A DNA stretch of 23,963 bases. Origin: a virus. The number at the start of each line of letters is the position of its first letter. Positions within the stretch are counted from its first letter, which is position 1. The notes below the pieces were generated by a model. That model did no database searches and was not told where the DNA came from. It saw only the letters and a list, made by a program, of their open reading frames with translations. The stretch covers positions 1-23,963 of IMG/VR virus record IMGVR_UViG_3300044712_000325; one strand, 5' to 3'. The translations under genes and the position numbers were made by a program. Positions 7,890-14,934 of this stretch are shown in pieces.

Positions 7890-8870
7890 TTAAAAATTTA
7901 TTAAAAACCCCTGCTTCTGAATCTGATTCCACTCAGCGCCAGTAATTGTAACCGTTTTCCCTTTTCCAATTAGACCTCGAGCATCGCGGTCTATCATGTA
8001 AAGACCGGCGCGCTCAGGTTTGATTTCATTTAATTTACCAGCGTAGATAACTCCATAAGCCCCGGTGTTTTTATTCCTTACCTGATTGGTGTCGTTTTCT
8101 CTAATAAACTTTGCTACGTCCATATTATTTTTATTTAAAGTTATAAAATAAGCCATTAAAGATTTAGTATAATTAGGATTATACCTTTTATATTCCTGCC
8201 AGTAAGTGTCCTCTATTTCATTATACTCTGCTACCCCATAAACACCAGTGACAGCGTGATTTAGGTCACCATTAGGGGCCAATATATCTTCCGGCTTATC
8301 ATAGTTAGCAAATCTTACAATCGCTTGGATTGGGGAATAAATTAAATTATCAAATGAGTTCACCCATTCATAATTTATTGAAATTCTTTTTAAACACTCC
8401 TTACCCTTAGTATACATTGCCTCAGTAATAAATTTAGGGTCAATATTATCTTGAAAATTATCAGCTAAAGGAAACATGTCTTGGGGGATAAGACCATAAT
8501 TTTTTATAGCGTTAGCCACCATAAACTGATAAGCGCCATTAGCAGTTGTTTTGCCTAAAGTACCAATAAACCTTTCACTAAAATTATATTTTCCGTCTTT
8601 TTTATATTCTTTAAAAAACTCTAAATCATCCTGACTCAGAGAACCAATTGATTCTAAATAAGTTAAAAATTTAGCGATTGTCTTTAGGGCGGAATAAGTT
8701 ACACAAAACTGGGTATCATAAGTTCCTTGCCATTGTATTTCATGCTCGACAGAAAACTTTTTCCAATTTTTGTCTGGGACTAGAATATCATGCGCAATAG
8801 GAGAATTACCACCAGCCTGCCAGTCGAACTCACCTCTACCTAATAATACTCCAGATTTTATTTCCTCCAT
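7890..8870 (-). CDS. Papain-like (C1-type) cysteine peptidase, lysis or entry candidate
   Basis: The 326-residue protein has the landmarks of a C1-type peptidase in the right order. WQGTYDTQFCVTYSALKT (47-64) supplies Gln54 and the putative nucleophile Cys56, in the place of the papain QGxCGxCW helix. NHAVTGVYGV (204-213) supplies the catalytic His205. EIEDTYW (218-224) may replace the family NSW motif, with Asp221 as the third residue. N-terminal residues 10-45 could act as a short pro-part or strand. The C-terminal 65 residues (TGAYGVIYAGKL, then GLYMIDRDARGL) form a separate beta-rich module. No signal peptide is seen. The gene follows tiny membrane-protein genes and no muramidase or amidase is visible in the window, so a peptide-cutting endolysin role is possible. 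A virion maturation or entry protease is the main alternative. Its first codons overlap the preceding 45-residue gene by 13 bases. Confidence 0.7.
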   Translation of the reverse strand: MEEIKSGVLLGRGEFDWQAGGNSPIAHDILVPDKNWKKFSVEHEIQWQGTYDTQFCVTYSALKTIAKFLTYLESIGSLSQDDLEFFKEYKKDGKYNFSERFIGTLGKTTANGAYQFMVANAIKNYGLIPQDMFPLADNFQDNIDPKFITEAMYTKGKECLKRISINYEWVNSFDNLIYSPIQAIVRFANYDKPEDILAPNGDLNHAVTGVYGVAEYNEIEDTYWQEYKRYNPNYTKSLMAYFITLNKNNMDVAKFIRENDTNQVRNKNTGAYGVIYAGKLNEIKPERAGLYMIDRDARGLIGKGKTVTITGAEWNQIQKQGFLINF

Positions 8871-8995
8871 AAATTTGGAATTAGTAAACTAATAAGAAAC
8901 ACAATAATAGCCCCTGCTAAAGATATTAATAAATCAAAGTCATAATGTATCAATAGAAAAAATGTAATAATCCCTAACGGGAAAGCTACGCACAT
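8858..8995 (-). CDS. Tiny two-segment membrane protein (holin-like?), 45 residues
   Basis: This ORF starts at ATG 8995, one base after the stop of the glycyl-radical peptide (TAATATG), and ends at TAA 8858-8860 inside the peptidase gene. The protein begins MCVAFPLGIITFFLLIHY, has a short Asp-containing turn (DFDLL), then a second hydrophobic stretch (LISLAGAIIVFLISLLI) and ends PNLWRK with a positive C-terminus. Two membrane segments joined by an acidic turn, with a basic tail, is the plan of the smallest holins and of many toxin-like peptides. Its overlap with the peptidase gene links their translation and fits a membrane protein paired with a cell-wall enzyme. No family is recognised. Confidence 0.65.
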   Translation of the reverse strand: MCVAFPLGIITFFLLIHYDFDLLISLAGAIIVFLISLLIPNLWRK

Positions 8996-8996
8996 A

Positions 8997-9134
8997 TTAT
9001 TCTGGTTGTTTAAAAACTTTACGTTCCTTATATTCAGCAGCTTTTCCCGGATTATAGTTCTTGACTGGAGTTAGCCAGCCGACAACTCTACTGTACACGA
9101 TGCACTCCTGTCTTTGAATTTGAATTGGAGACAT
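8997..9134 (-). CDS. Stand-alone glycyl-radical peptide of anaerobic ribonucleotide reductase (NrdD C-terminus)
   Basis: This 45-residue ORF contains CIVYSRVVGWLTPVKNYNPG (11-30) then KAAEYKERKVF (31-41). The order Tyr-Ser-Arg-Val-x-Gly-[YW]-Leu-x-Pro-Val, then Asn-x-Gly-Lys and a charged ERK element, is the C-terminal glycyl-radical loop of class III (NrdD) reductases; the radical Gly would be Gly19. A full NrdD has about 600-700 residues and an upstream four-Cys zinc site. Here there is only one Cys (Cys11) and an independent ATG with its own AT-rich leader and TAA stop. It is therefore a split or detached domain rather than a fragment at a contig edge. It could complete a catalytic chain encoded elsewhere, or replace an oxygen-damaged radical domain as YfiD/GrcA does for pyruvate formate-lyase (inference). 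The family call rests on motif memory. Confidence 0.75.
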   Translation of the reverse strand: MSPIQIQRQECIVYSRVVGWLTPVKNYNPGKAAEYKERKVFKQPE

Positions 9135-9158
9135 ATTTTAAAAGTTAATTTATTAAGT

Positions 9159-9178
9159 TGGTCGTTAAAGTGCGACCA
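9159..9178 (-). other. Short hairpin between HNH and glycyl-radical genes
   Basis: TGGTCG (9159-9164) and CGACCA (9173-9178) form a 6-bp stem with an 8-base loop, directly after the stop of the HNH gene. No T-run follows on the minus strand, so a terminator is unlikely. It may be a processing or stability element. Confidence 0.35.
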
Positions 9179-9181
9179 GAC

Positions 9182-9472
9182 TTAGAGAGCGTCCTTTAAT
9201 TGAGGATAGAGTTTAAAAGCGTTCTTGCCCTTAAAGCTACAAAATTCAACCCAATTAAATAGACAAGTGATTTTCGTCCAGCGTTTTTCCAAAATCATTG
9301 GATAAAGTCTGTGGAAAGTATAGGTATGGCAATTAGCACAAGCCACTACTTTTATCCTACTTCCTTTATACCAGTATTTAGGGAAAATGTGGTGTTGCGT
9401 CCTGATGTTTTTCTTTGTGTACTGTTTTTCGCAAAGAGGACACACTTCTAGGTAATCGCCTTTAGATTTCAA
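9182..9472 (-). CDS. HNH-type nuclease with two Cys pairs, 96 residues
   Basis: The small protein carries CPLC (residues 11-14), QHHIFPKYWY (26-35) and CANCHTYTFHRLY (45-57). Two CxxC pairs form a structural zinc site, and the His-His followed by the later Cys/His cluster match the beta-beta-alpha-metal core of HNH endonucleases. It has no obvious DNA-recognition domain, so it resembles the minimal HNH proteins of phage genomes that act in packaging or as solitary homing enzymes. It overlaps the Cys-rich gene upstream by 11 bases and lies just before the detached NrdD peptide. That proximity is noteworthy because nrdD is a known target of mobile introns and endonucleases in phages. Confidence 0.75.
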   Translation of the reverse strand: MKSKGDYLEVCPLCEKQYTKKNIRTQHHIFPKYWYKGSRIKVVACANCHTYTFHRLYPMILEKRWTKITCLFNWVEFCSFKGKNAFKLYPQLKDAL

Positions 9473-9818
9473 ATCCGGTGTCTTTAAACATTACCAAGCT
9501 GTTCCAGTTTTTAAGTGTAATCTCGATGCGAGGTGTCCACTTCGTTTCATCAAGACAAAGGAAAGTTTTTCCTTCTTCTTGTTGCGAATAAGAGCCACAA
9601 CCACACATACAGCATACCGAATGGAAATAATATTTATCTCCAACAGGATTGCTAAGGAGGTATAAGTGAGGAGTAAAGCCACGTCTTCCGTTTCTGACAG
9701 CTCGTAGGGCAACGAATTTACCCGAAGAACTGCCAACAGCGAGAAAGCTCTGTCCCGTCTTAGGTCTTGCTTCCTTGAAGCATTCTGGACAAAAACCGAC
9801 CCTAGTGATTGTTGTCAT
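9462..9818 (-). CDS. Zinc-ribbon-like cysteine-rich protein, 118 residues
   Basis: CPEC at residues 10-13 and HSVCCMCGCGS at 66-76 supply at least four well-placed Cys ligands, so a zinc ribbon or knuckle joining the N-terminus to the middle is likely. Between them lies a beta-like part with GRRGFTPHLYLLSN, and after them a strand-rich end (RIEITLKNWNSLV). No catalytic motif is seen. The stop overlaps the HNH gene start by 11 bases, so the two are translated together and may cooperate. Function is unknown; nucleic-acid binding is possible. Confidence 0.6.
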   Translation of the reverse strand: MTTITRVGFCPECFKEARPKTGQSFLAVGSSSGKFVALRAVRNGRRGFTPHLYLLSNPVGDKYYFHSVCCMCGCGSYSQQEEGKTFLCLDETKWTPRIEITLKNWNSLVMFKDTGFEI

Positions 9819-9838
9819 TATTAAGTTATAAAGAACTA

Positions 9839-10144
9839 TTATTTTTCTAAATTTTTTAATCTTACAGAATTTTCAGCTATGACAGTCATTAATTTAGTTT
9901 GCGTTTCTTGCAACTTAGTTATTGTACTTGAATTATCTTCAATTTGTTTTGTCATCGCTTCAATGTGAGCATAATGGTTTTGCTTGATTAAAGCTATTTC
10001 AGTTTTAATATCGTAATAAGGAGCAACAACCCCGACCAAAAAGATAACTATGCCAATGACATACTTCACTTCAGAGGTTAATATTCTTTTTACAATATTT
10101 TCTGTTTGAGCTGTATTAGCTATTTCGTTTTGGTCCTGAGTCAT
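9839..10144 (-). CDS. Membrane-anchored coiled-coil protein, 101 residues (lysis-associated?)
   Basis: A polar N-terminus of about 26 residues is followed by one strong membrane segment (VKYVIGIVIFLVGVVAPYY, residues 26-44). The remaining 55 residues form a heptad-patterned coiled coil (IALIKQNHYAHIEAMTKQIE, then ITKLQETQTKLM). One membrane helix plus a coiled coil is the plan of XhlA-like haemolysin/holin partners and of spanin-like proteins, although the order differs from XhlA. It begins one base after the holin-like gene (TAATATG), so the two are probably coupled and may act together at the membrane. No lipobox is seen. Confidence 0.6.
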   Translation of the reverse strand: MTQDQNEIANTAQTENIVKRILTSEVKYVIGIVIFLVGVVAPYYDIKTEIALIKQNHYAHIEAMTKQIEDNSSTITKLQETQTKLMTVIAENSVRLKNLEK

Positions 10145-10145
10145 A

Positions 10146-10370
10146 TTATTTAATATAAACTGTGGAAGTTATAAACTTCCTAATAAAGTTAATCAAAACG
10201 GAGTTAAAGGCGACTACAATTGGGGTATAAACTCCAAAATCAATATTAGGGATTGCATCTTGTAAGTAAGTAGCCAAAGCGCCAAGTAAAGCAATCCCAG
10301 CTCCAATGGCTAATTTTTTAAGGTCTTGTTTGATTAATCCCCAGTTGGGACTAAAGATTTGATTGTTCAT
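10146..10370 (-). CDS. Holin-like small membrane protein, 74 residues
   Basis: Two hydrophobic segments are visible: KLAIGAGIALLGALATYL (19-36) and VVAFNSVLINFIRKF at about 52-66, separated by a short polar stretch (QDAIPNIDFGVYTP). The C-terminus carries Arg and Lys. Two membrane helices, this length and a Gly/Ala-rich first helix fit class II phage holins, which open the inner membrane at lysis. It lies upstream of another membrane protein, a 45-residue two-helix protein and a cysteine peptidase, forming a probable lysis cluster. The start follows an AT-only block. Confidence 0.65.
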   Translation of the reverse strand: MNNQIFSPNWGLIKQDLKKLAIGAGIALLGALATYLQDAIPNIDFGVYTPIVVAFNSVLINFIRKFITSTVYIK

Positions 10371-10384
10371 ATTTTTATTATTAA

Positions 10385-11551
10385 TTAAATAATTCCAAAC
10401 CTGCCTTTAGCGTTTGTATAATATTTTTGGATTTCAACAGCTGACCATTCCCTTGGTTCATAAATTGCTTCATCGCCGTCAGCTCCAAAATATCTACCAC
10501 CACCATCACCGAATATTGGGAAATCTTTTGTCTGGTCATTAGTTGGAGCAGTTGTTCCAAAAGTATTAATAGCTACTGGGACTCCATTGATATACATTTT
10601 TGAATTGGCAGCTAAACCACTAGACGGTCTAGTAACTGTCAATAAAACATATTTATTTTGTTCTAATAACGTAGAAGCAGTAGCAACAGAATCAATACCA
10701 TTCCAGCCAGAGCGACCACCGCCAGCACCCGAGGAAGGATACCATATGAAGTTAATATGATTATGAGTAAAACCGCCGCCGCTACTGGGTAAGGCTACCG
10801 TCCAGTCATTACCACCGGCTCCTAACCAGTTACCAAACAACTCATAGTGAGCATCTCCAATAGATGCCTGTGTTCTTCTTATCCAGAAGTGTAGTGTCAT
10901 TGCTGAAGAACGCATAGATGTGCTGAACGGAATATTGGCGTAAGAAGATGAACCATTAAAACTACCGCCTTGCCCGAACTTACCGGCAGCGTTTGAGAAA
11001 GTAACATTAGAACTTGTTCCGTTATTATTATTACCACTACTATCTGTCATATTCCCGTTAAAATGCCATAAACCTTTTGTTATGGCAGAACCAGCACTAA
11101 TATATTCTCCTAAAGTTTGAGTAGAAATTCCAGTCCCGTAGACACTAAATGAGCCTCCCTGGTCGGAACTATATGTTTGCTCTCCGTCAACAAAGTGTGA
11201 ACCGGCTTTATATCTCGTGCCAGAGCCTCCAGTACTAGTCCAGTCAAGTGTTCCGGTGGCGAAATAAATACCAATAATATCTCCAACTTTAGCTTCCAAA
11301 GAAACAGAAAATGTTTGTTTCGAGCCAGAAGTTACATTACCGATAGTTTCATAATCACGACAAGTCCAATTTGTGCCACTACCATAAAAAGTTCCAACAA
11401 CACAGCCAGTCATATTTGTGTTAGCCCATATTTCTACACTATTAATAACGCCATTACCATTTACAGGGTTGGCTAAATCAATCCAAGTATCTGTTGCTCC
11501 GAAATTTGAAGTTCTATCTATCGCAGATGAACCAACATCTATGACTGCCAT
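10385..11551 (-). CDS. LamG/concanavalin-A-like domain protein, virion appendage
   Basis: The 388-residue protein has two parts. Residues 1-145 form a beta-rich N-terminal domain with VINSVEIWANTNMTGC and VGDIIGIYFATGTLDW, like a jelly roll that might attach to another virion protein. From about 158 a clear LamG-type domain begins: KGLWHFNGNMTDSSGNNNNG, GKFGQGGSFNGSSSYANIPF, MTLHFWIRRT and KMYINGVPVA are the usual order of strands in this family. These domains bind carbohydrate or protein on cell surfaces, so a role in host adsorption is likely. The gene follows the large collagen-like fibre with a TAATATG junction, and the two products may form one appendage. No enzyme motif is visible. Confidence 0.8.
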   Translation of the reverse strand: MAVIDVGSSAIDRTSNFGATDTWIDLANPVNGNGVINSVEIWANTNMTGCVVGTFYGSGTNWTCRDYETIGNVTSGSKQTFSVSLEAKVGDIIGIYFATGTLDWTSTGGSGTRYKAGSHFVDGEQTYSSDQGGSFSVYGTGISTQTLGEYISAGSAITKGLWHFNGNMTDSSGNNNNGTSSNVTFSNAAGKFGQGGSFNGSSSYANIPFSTSMRSSAMTLHFWIRRTQASIGDAHYELFGNWLGAGGNDWTVALPSSGGGFTHNHINFIWYPSSGAGGGRSGWNGIDSVATASTLLEQNKYVLLTVTRPSSGLAANSKMYINGVPVAINTFGTTAPTNDQTKDFPIFGDGGGRYFGADGDEAIYEPREWSAVEIQKYYTNAKGRFGII

Positions 11552-11552
11552 A

Positions 11553-13913
11553 TTAGCTTAAAGTTAAAAATCTTGTTGGGAATAAATAAAGTTGAACATA
11601 AAGGTCAATAGCAGCCGTAGTTTGAATAGCGTCAATATTTATTCTTACTCTATCGCCTAGTGCTAAACTCGTAGCGGTATCTGCGGTAAAAGGTGTAGGG
11701 CTTGAAGCAACGGTTGTAGCGAGAGTTGGCTTAGTGGTGAACATTGTAGTTGTCGCCTTATCAATATCAATCGTAGTGGAATTAGTTGTTCCAGCTGTTC
11801 CTACTTGTAAATCAGCTCCAATAACTCTCATTGGTTCAGTAGCGTAGTAAGCATTAGCTACATCATCAGCAACAGCTCCAATAGTTCCAGCAACAGCAAA
11901 TCTAGCAATATAAGGCTCTGCTCCTAAGATAACTGAATATTTAAAAGAGTTGGCATCTATTGAGGCACAAGTATCACCTATTATTGTTATAGTTGTGTTA
12001 GGCGAAGAATAAGTTGATGGTATAGAAACCATAGCGACTTTATCCGCAGCACCTTCTTGCCACCTAACTATCATTCCTTTTTTAAATATTGCAGTTAAAT
12101 CAGTGGCGACTGTTATCGTAGTGTTAGAAGCCCTAGTTCCAGTAACAGCAGTCCAAAGAGAAGCGCCGCCAGAAGCAGGTCCGGTATATCCAGTGTAACC
12201 GGTGGGGCCGGTAACAGTAGAAGCTGCGCCGGTGTATCCAGTCGGGCCGGTGGCGCCATTAGCTCCGTTTGGGCCTGTATAACCAGTAGGGCCTGTATAC
12301 CCAGTTGCTCCAGTTGGACCAACGGGACCAGTGTAACCAGTAGCTCCTTGAGGACCAGTATAACCCGTATAACCAGTGAAGTTACCTGCGCCAGTGTAAC
12401 CAGTATAACCAGTAAAACCTGTGGCTCCTAACGGACCAGTATACCCAGTATAACCAGTAGCGCCAGTTGCTCCGATTGGGCCGGTAAAACCGGTTGGTCC
12501 GGTATAACCAGTAGGGCCAATTGGGCCAGTATAGCCCGTATAGCCGGTAGCGCCAGTTGCTCCAGCAGGAGCAGAAACCGCAAAAGTGGTTTCAACATGA
12601 GACGCGAATTGCGTTCCTTGATATACAAAAGTCATTGTTTTTGTTGCTTGGTCAGTCGTCATTAATGGAGTAACAACAATTCTATCAGTTGTTAAGAGAG
12701 AATAAGTGGCGTCAGGAACAGCATATTGAATTATTATTTCCTGTGGAGCCGCTGACGAAGTAGAGCTTATGTCAGCAGATGCTTGAGTCGTAAATAATAT
12801 TGTTGCTGCTCCGGCATCAGTTATTTTTGAAACTTGAAATTTTAAAGTATTATTGCCTGCCGTGTTATTAACATAAGCCCAGGCACGAAAAGTCCACACT
12901 CCTCCAGGGATTGTAGTCTGGCCTGGCACCATAGAAACCGTAGCATAAGAATCTACTGGGGCACCGTTAGTATCTCCGGATTGAGCAACAACACTTTCAT
13001 TTACTTGAACTCCTCCGACAGGGACGCGAGTTAATTTCTCATAATCAGTTGTTATAGAAACAGAAGCTCCGGCAGTTTCATTAGTTAAAGCAGAGCTTCC
13101 AATAAGAGTTAAAGTGGAGGCTGCGACCGTTCTGATAGCCCAAGTTGCATTATTTCCTGGATTAGTAGCACCAGTGACTTTTATTTTCATTCCCGCTAAA
13201 AATCCGTCAGTTATAAAACTTCCGGCATCAGCCCTTGTTATCGTGTCTGGAGTAGAAGCGGTAACAAAAGCGATTGTATTATTATTTGTAATAGTCGGCC
13301 CCGTTATATCAGAAACAACATTATCAAAATATAAAGTTAATCCAGAAATATTTCCCGCGGGACCAGTATAACCAGTGTAACCAGTAAAGTTCCCTGGACC
13401 AGTATATCCAGTGTAGCCGGTTGGACCTGTGGCACCTTCTGAAGCAGGGGCGCCTTCTGGACCAGTGTAACCAGTATAACCGGTCGGACCAACATGGCCA
13501 GTATATCCAGTGAAACCAGTATAACCAGTGAAATTTCCTGGGCCTGTGAAACCAGTGTAACCAGTAGGGCCTGTTTCCCCTTGCGGTCCGGTGTAACCAG
13601 TATCGCCTATAGAACCAGTATAACCAGTAAAGCCAGTGTAGCCAGTATAACCAGTGGCGCCGGTAGATGATGCGACCCCTGCCGGGCCGGTATAACCAGT
13701 TGGACCAGTATAACCAGTCGGACCGATTGGACCAGGAGTATTGGTATTTACCCAATCGCTAGTACCGGAATCCCATGTCCAGACTGAGTCAGTCGAGCCC
13801 ACCATAGCAAAATATCCATCAGCGCCAACGGGGTAGGCAGCTGCCAAAGCGGCTGGCGTAGCAAACCAACCTAAGTTCATTGGGTCGCCAATTTTATTTG
13901 CTAAATATGCCAT
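11553..13913 (-). CDS. Large collagen-like fibre protein, 786 residues
   Basis: The N-terminal head (residues 1-58: [20 protein letters not shown], then [12 protein letters not shown]) is a short domain shared by many phage fibre and collagen-like proteins. Gly-X-Y tract 1 spans about 59-187 and tract 2 about 449-580, both dominated by GYTGP units. They flank a non-repetitive beta-rich domain (188-447) that probably forms a trimeric knob. The C-terminal 205 residues ([20 protein letters not shown], then [13 protein letters not shown]) are another beta-rich domain, likely the distal receptor or folding part. The layout head-collagen-knob-collagen-tip describes a long jointed fibre. It is the first of two collagen-like genes; the other is at 3077-3781. 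Interruptions by GNFTGYTG may be hinge points. The start has no Shine-Dalgarno. Confidence 0.85.
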   Translation of the reverse strand: MAYLANKIGDPMNLGWFATPAALAAAYPVGADGYFAMVGSTDSVWTWDSGTSDWVNTNTPGPIGPTGYTGPTGYTGPAGVASSTGATGYTGYTGFTGYTGSIGDTGYTGPQGETGPTGYTGFTGPGNFTGYTGFTGYTGHVGPTGYTGYTGPEGAPASEGATGPTGYTGYTGPGNFTGYTGYTGPAGNISGLTLYFDNVVSDITGPTITNNNTIAFVTASTPDTITRADAGSFITDGFLAGMKIKVTGATNPGNNATWAIRTVAASTLTLIGSSALTNETAGASVSITTDYEKLTRVPVGGVQVNESVVAQSGDTNGAPVDSYATVSMVPGQTTIPGGVWTFRAWAYVNNTAGNNTLKFQVSKITDAGAATILFTTQASADISSTSSAAPQEIIIQYAVPDATYSLLTTDRIVVTPLMTTDQATKTMTFVYQGTQFASHVETTFAVSAPAGATGATGYTGYTGPIGPTGYTGPTGFTGPIGATGATGYTGYTGPLGATGFTGYTGYTGAGNFTGYTGYTGPQGATGYTGPVGPTGATGYTGPTGYTGPNGANGATGPTGYTGAASTVTGPTGYTGYTGPASGGASLWTAVTGTRASNTTITVATDLTAIFKKGMIVRWQEGAADKVAMVSIPSTYSSPNTTITIIGDTCASIDANSFKYSVILGAEPYIARFAVAGTIGAVADDVANAYYATEPMRVIGADLQVGTAGTTNSTTIDIDKATTTMFTTKPTLATTVASSPTPFTADTATSLALGDRVRINIDAIQTTAAIDLYVQLYLFPTRFLTLS
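12174..12569 (-). repeat. Second collagen-coding repeat tract of the 786-residue fibre
   Basis: Nine-base-phased Gly-X-Y coding repeats with recurring words such as GGACCAGT and CCAGTATAACC. The unit variants match tract 1 and the smaller collagen-like gene, giving many short exact repeats over long distances and complicating assembly. Confidence 0.8.
13353..13739 (-). repeat. First collagen-coding repeat tract of the 786-residue fibre
   Basis: Same nine-base-phased coding repeats as at 12174-12569. The tract has two GNFTGYTG interruptions (around residues 127 and 175) and a short non-collagen insert, EGAPASEG, near residue 155. Confidence 0.8.
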
Positions 13914-13919
13914 ATATTT

Positions 13920-14522
13920 TTAAATTTTATTCTTTATTAATCCGTGCTTTTGAGCTTCCATAATCATTGCCGGTAATTTTTCTATAACAACATTGGTTTC
14001 AAAAACATTCTTTTTATTTACTGCAATAATTTCCTCGAGGCTAGCAGCTAAATCATTAACTAATTTATTTATTCTATTAGAGTTTTCCTGGCTGACGGTA
14101 GTCACTTTGTCTACCACCTTATCTAACATCATGGACTCGCCCTTAATAGTATTAAAAGTAGATAATGCAAAAGAAACGTCAGCTTCGAGCGACGTTTTTT
14201 GAGAAGTCAATAATTTAACCATCTTTTCAAGAGAGGCTACAGTAACTTCTAGTGTATTTTTTTCTGACTGGAGAGTAGCTATTTCTTGAGAGACGAAAAA
14301 TGGAATAGTTGCTTCTTGCGTTTTCAGCTCTTCGATTCTTCCCTTAATCTGATTCATCCTTGCCTCGATATCAGTGTTAGAATCCGCTAATTCTTTATTT
14401 ATTCTTTGGAGCTTATCTCTCTCAGATATTAAAACAGAAACCTGAGAAAGAATTGAATCTCGTTGCTCAGCCCAGGTTTTTAGATTTTCTTTTTGCTCTG
14501 GAGTGAATTCTGGGTCATTCAT
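13920..14522 (-). CDS. Long coiled-coil protein, 200 residues, unknown
   Basis: I choose the ATG at 14522 (MNDPEFTPEQKENLKTW) because an AT-only leader precedes it. The open frame extends 32 codons upstream, but that stretch overlaps the 108-residue gene and has Trp/Arg-rich shadow composition. From residue 10 to about 150 the protein is a nearly continuous heptad coiled coil (INKELADSNTDIEARMNQIK, LQSEKNTLEVTVASLEKMVK). The C-terminus (NVVIEKLPAMIMEAQKHGLI) is a separate amphipathic helix. Lying just before the large fibre, it may be a fibre stalk, an assembly chaperone or a whisker-type protein. No family is recognised. Confidence 0.65.
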   Translation of the reverse strand: MNDPEFTPEQKENLKTWAEQRDSILSQVSVLISERDKLQRINKELADSNTDIEARMNQIKGRIEELKTQEATIPFFVSQEIATLQSEKNTLEVTVASLEKMVKLLTSQKTSLEADVSFALSTFNTIKGESMMLDKVVDKVTTVSQENSNRINKLVNDLAASLEEIIAVNKKNVFETNVVIEKLPAMIMEAQKHGLIKNKI

Positions 14523-14536
14523 ATTTTTAAAATTAT

Positions 14537-14863
14537 TTAATAACCAAAACTGTAATCGATAGCGCCATTGAAAGTCCCGCCAGTTACCTCTAAGATAAAG
14601 GCTTCTCCCGGACGGCATTCAAATCTGGAAACTCCATCCATACCAGGTTCATCTTGTTCAGTAATACCTTGACCGGCATCAAGGGTGAATGAAGCGACTG
14701 TTCTGGTACCGCACTTTACGATTAAATTACCAGCAGACGCTAAATCACCTATTAACTCATGAATATAGATGTAGGCGTCATCTTTCGCGGCGATAACAGT
14801 TGTAGACCCTATCGGAGCAGTTACCGGTTCTGCTATTTTTTTTGTGTGAGCTGCTTGTAGCAT
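14537..14863 (-). CDS. Beta-rich structural protein, 108 residues (capsid- or fibre-associated?)
   Basis: The sequence is an alternating strand pattern (STTVIAAKDDAYIYIHELIG, NLIVKCGTRTVASFTL, GEAFILEVTGGTFNGAIDYS) with an aromatic end, typical of a single beta-sandwich. It follows the major capsid gene after a strong GC hairpin and precedes the coiled-coil gene, so a capsid-decorating or head-fibre role is plausible. No known family is recognised, and no catalytic residues or signal peptide are seen. The start follows an AT-only block. Confidence 0.6.
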   Translation of the reverse strand: MLQAAHTKKIAEPVTAPIGSTTVIAAKDDAYIYIHELIGDLASAGNLIVKCGTRTVASFTLDAGQGITEQDEPGMDGVSRFECRPGEAFILEVTGGTFNGAIDYSFGY

Positions 14864-14901
14864 ATTTTTTAATTATTAATTTATTACTCTTCCTAGCTAA
14901 A

Positions 14902-14921
14902 CCCCCGAGACGAGTCGGGGG
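14902..14921 (-). terminator. GC-rich hairpin after the major capsid gene
   Basis: CCCCCGA (14902-14908) and TCGGGGG (14915-14921) form a perfect 7-bp stem with a 6-base loop, between the capsid stop and the next start. Read on the minus strand it is followed only by TTTAGC, so termination is probably partial. Such an element would give capsid mRNA in excess over downstream genes or protect its 3' end. Confidence 0.6.
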
Positions 14922-14934
14922 CTTAATAGATAGA

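Noticed and set aside
13324-13755. Long Trp/Tyr/Leu-rich frame overlapping collagen tract 1, and similar frames at 12113-12628 and 3094-3560
   Set aside because: They are out-of-frame readings of nine-base repeats that lack stops. Composition is repetitive and tied to the collagen frame, and there are no independent start signals.
14523-14618. Upstream extension of the coiled-coil gene
   Set aside because: The Trp/Arg-rich extension is the shadow of the 108-residue gene. The internal ATG at 14522 has the AT leader used by neighbouring genes.
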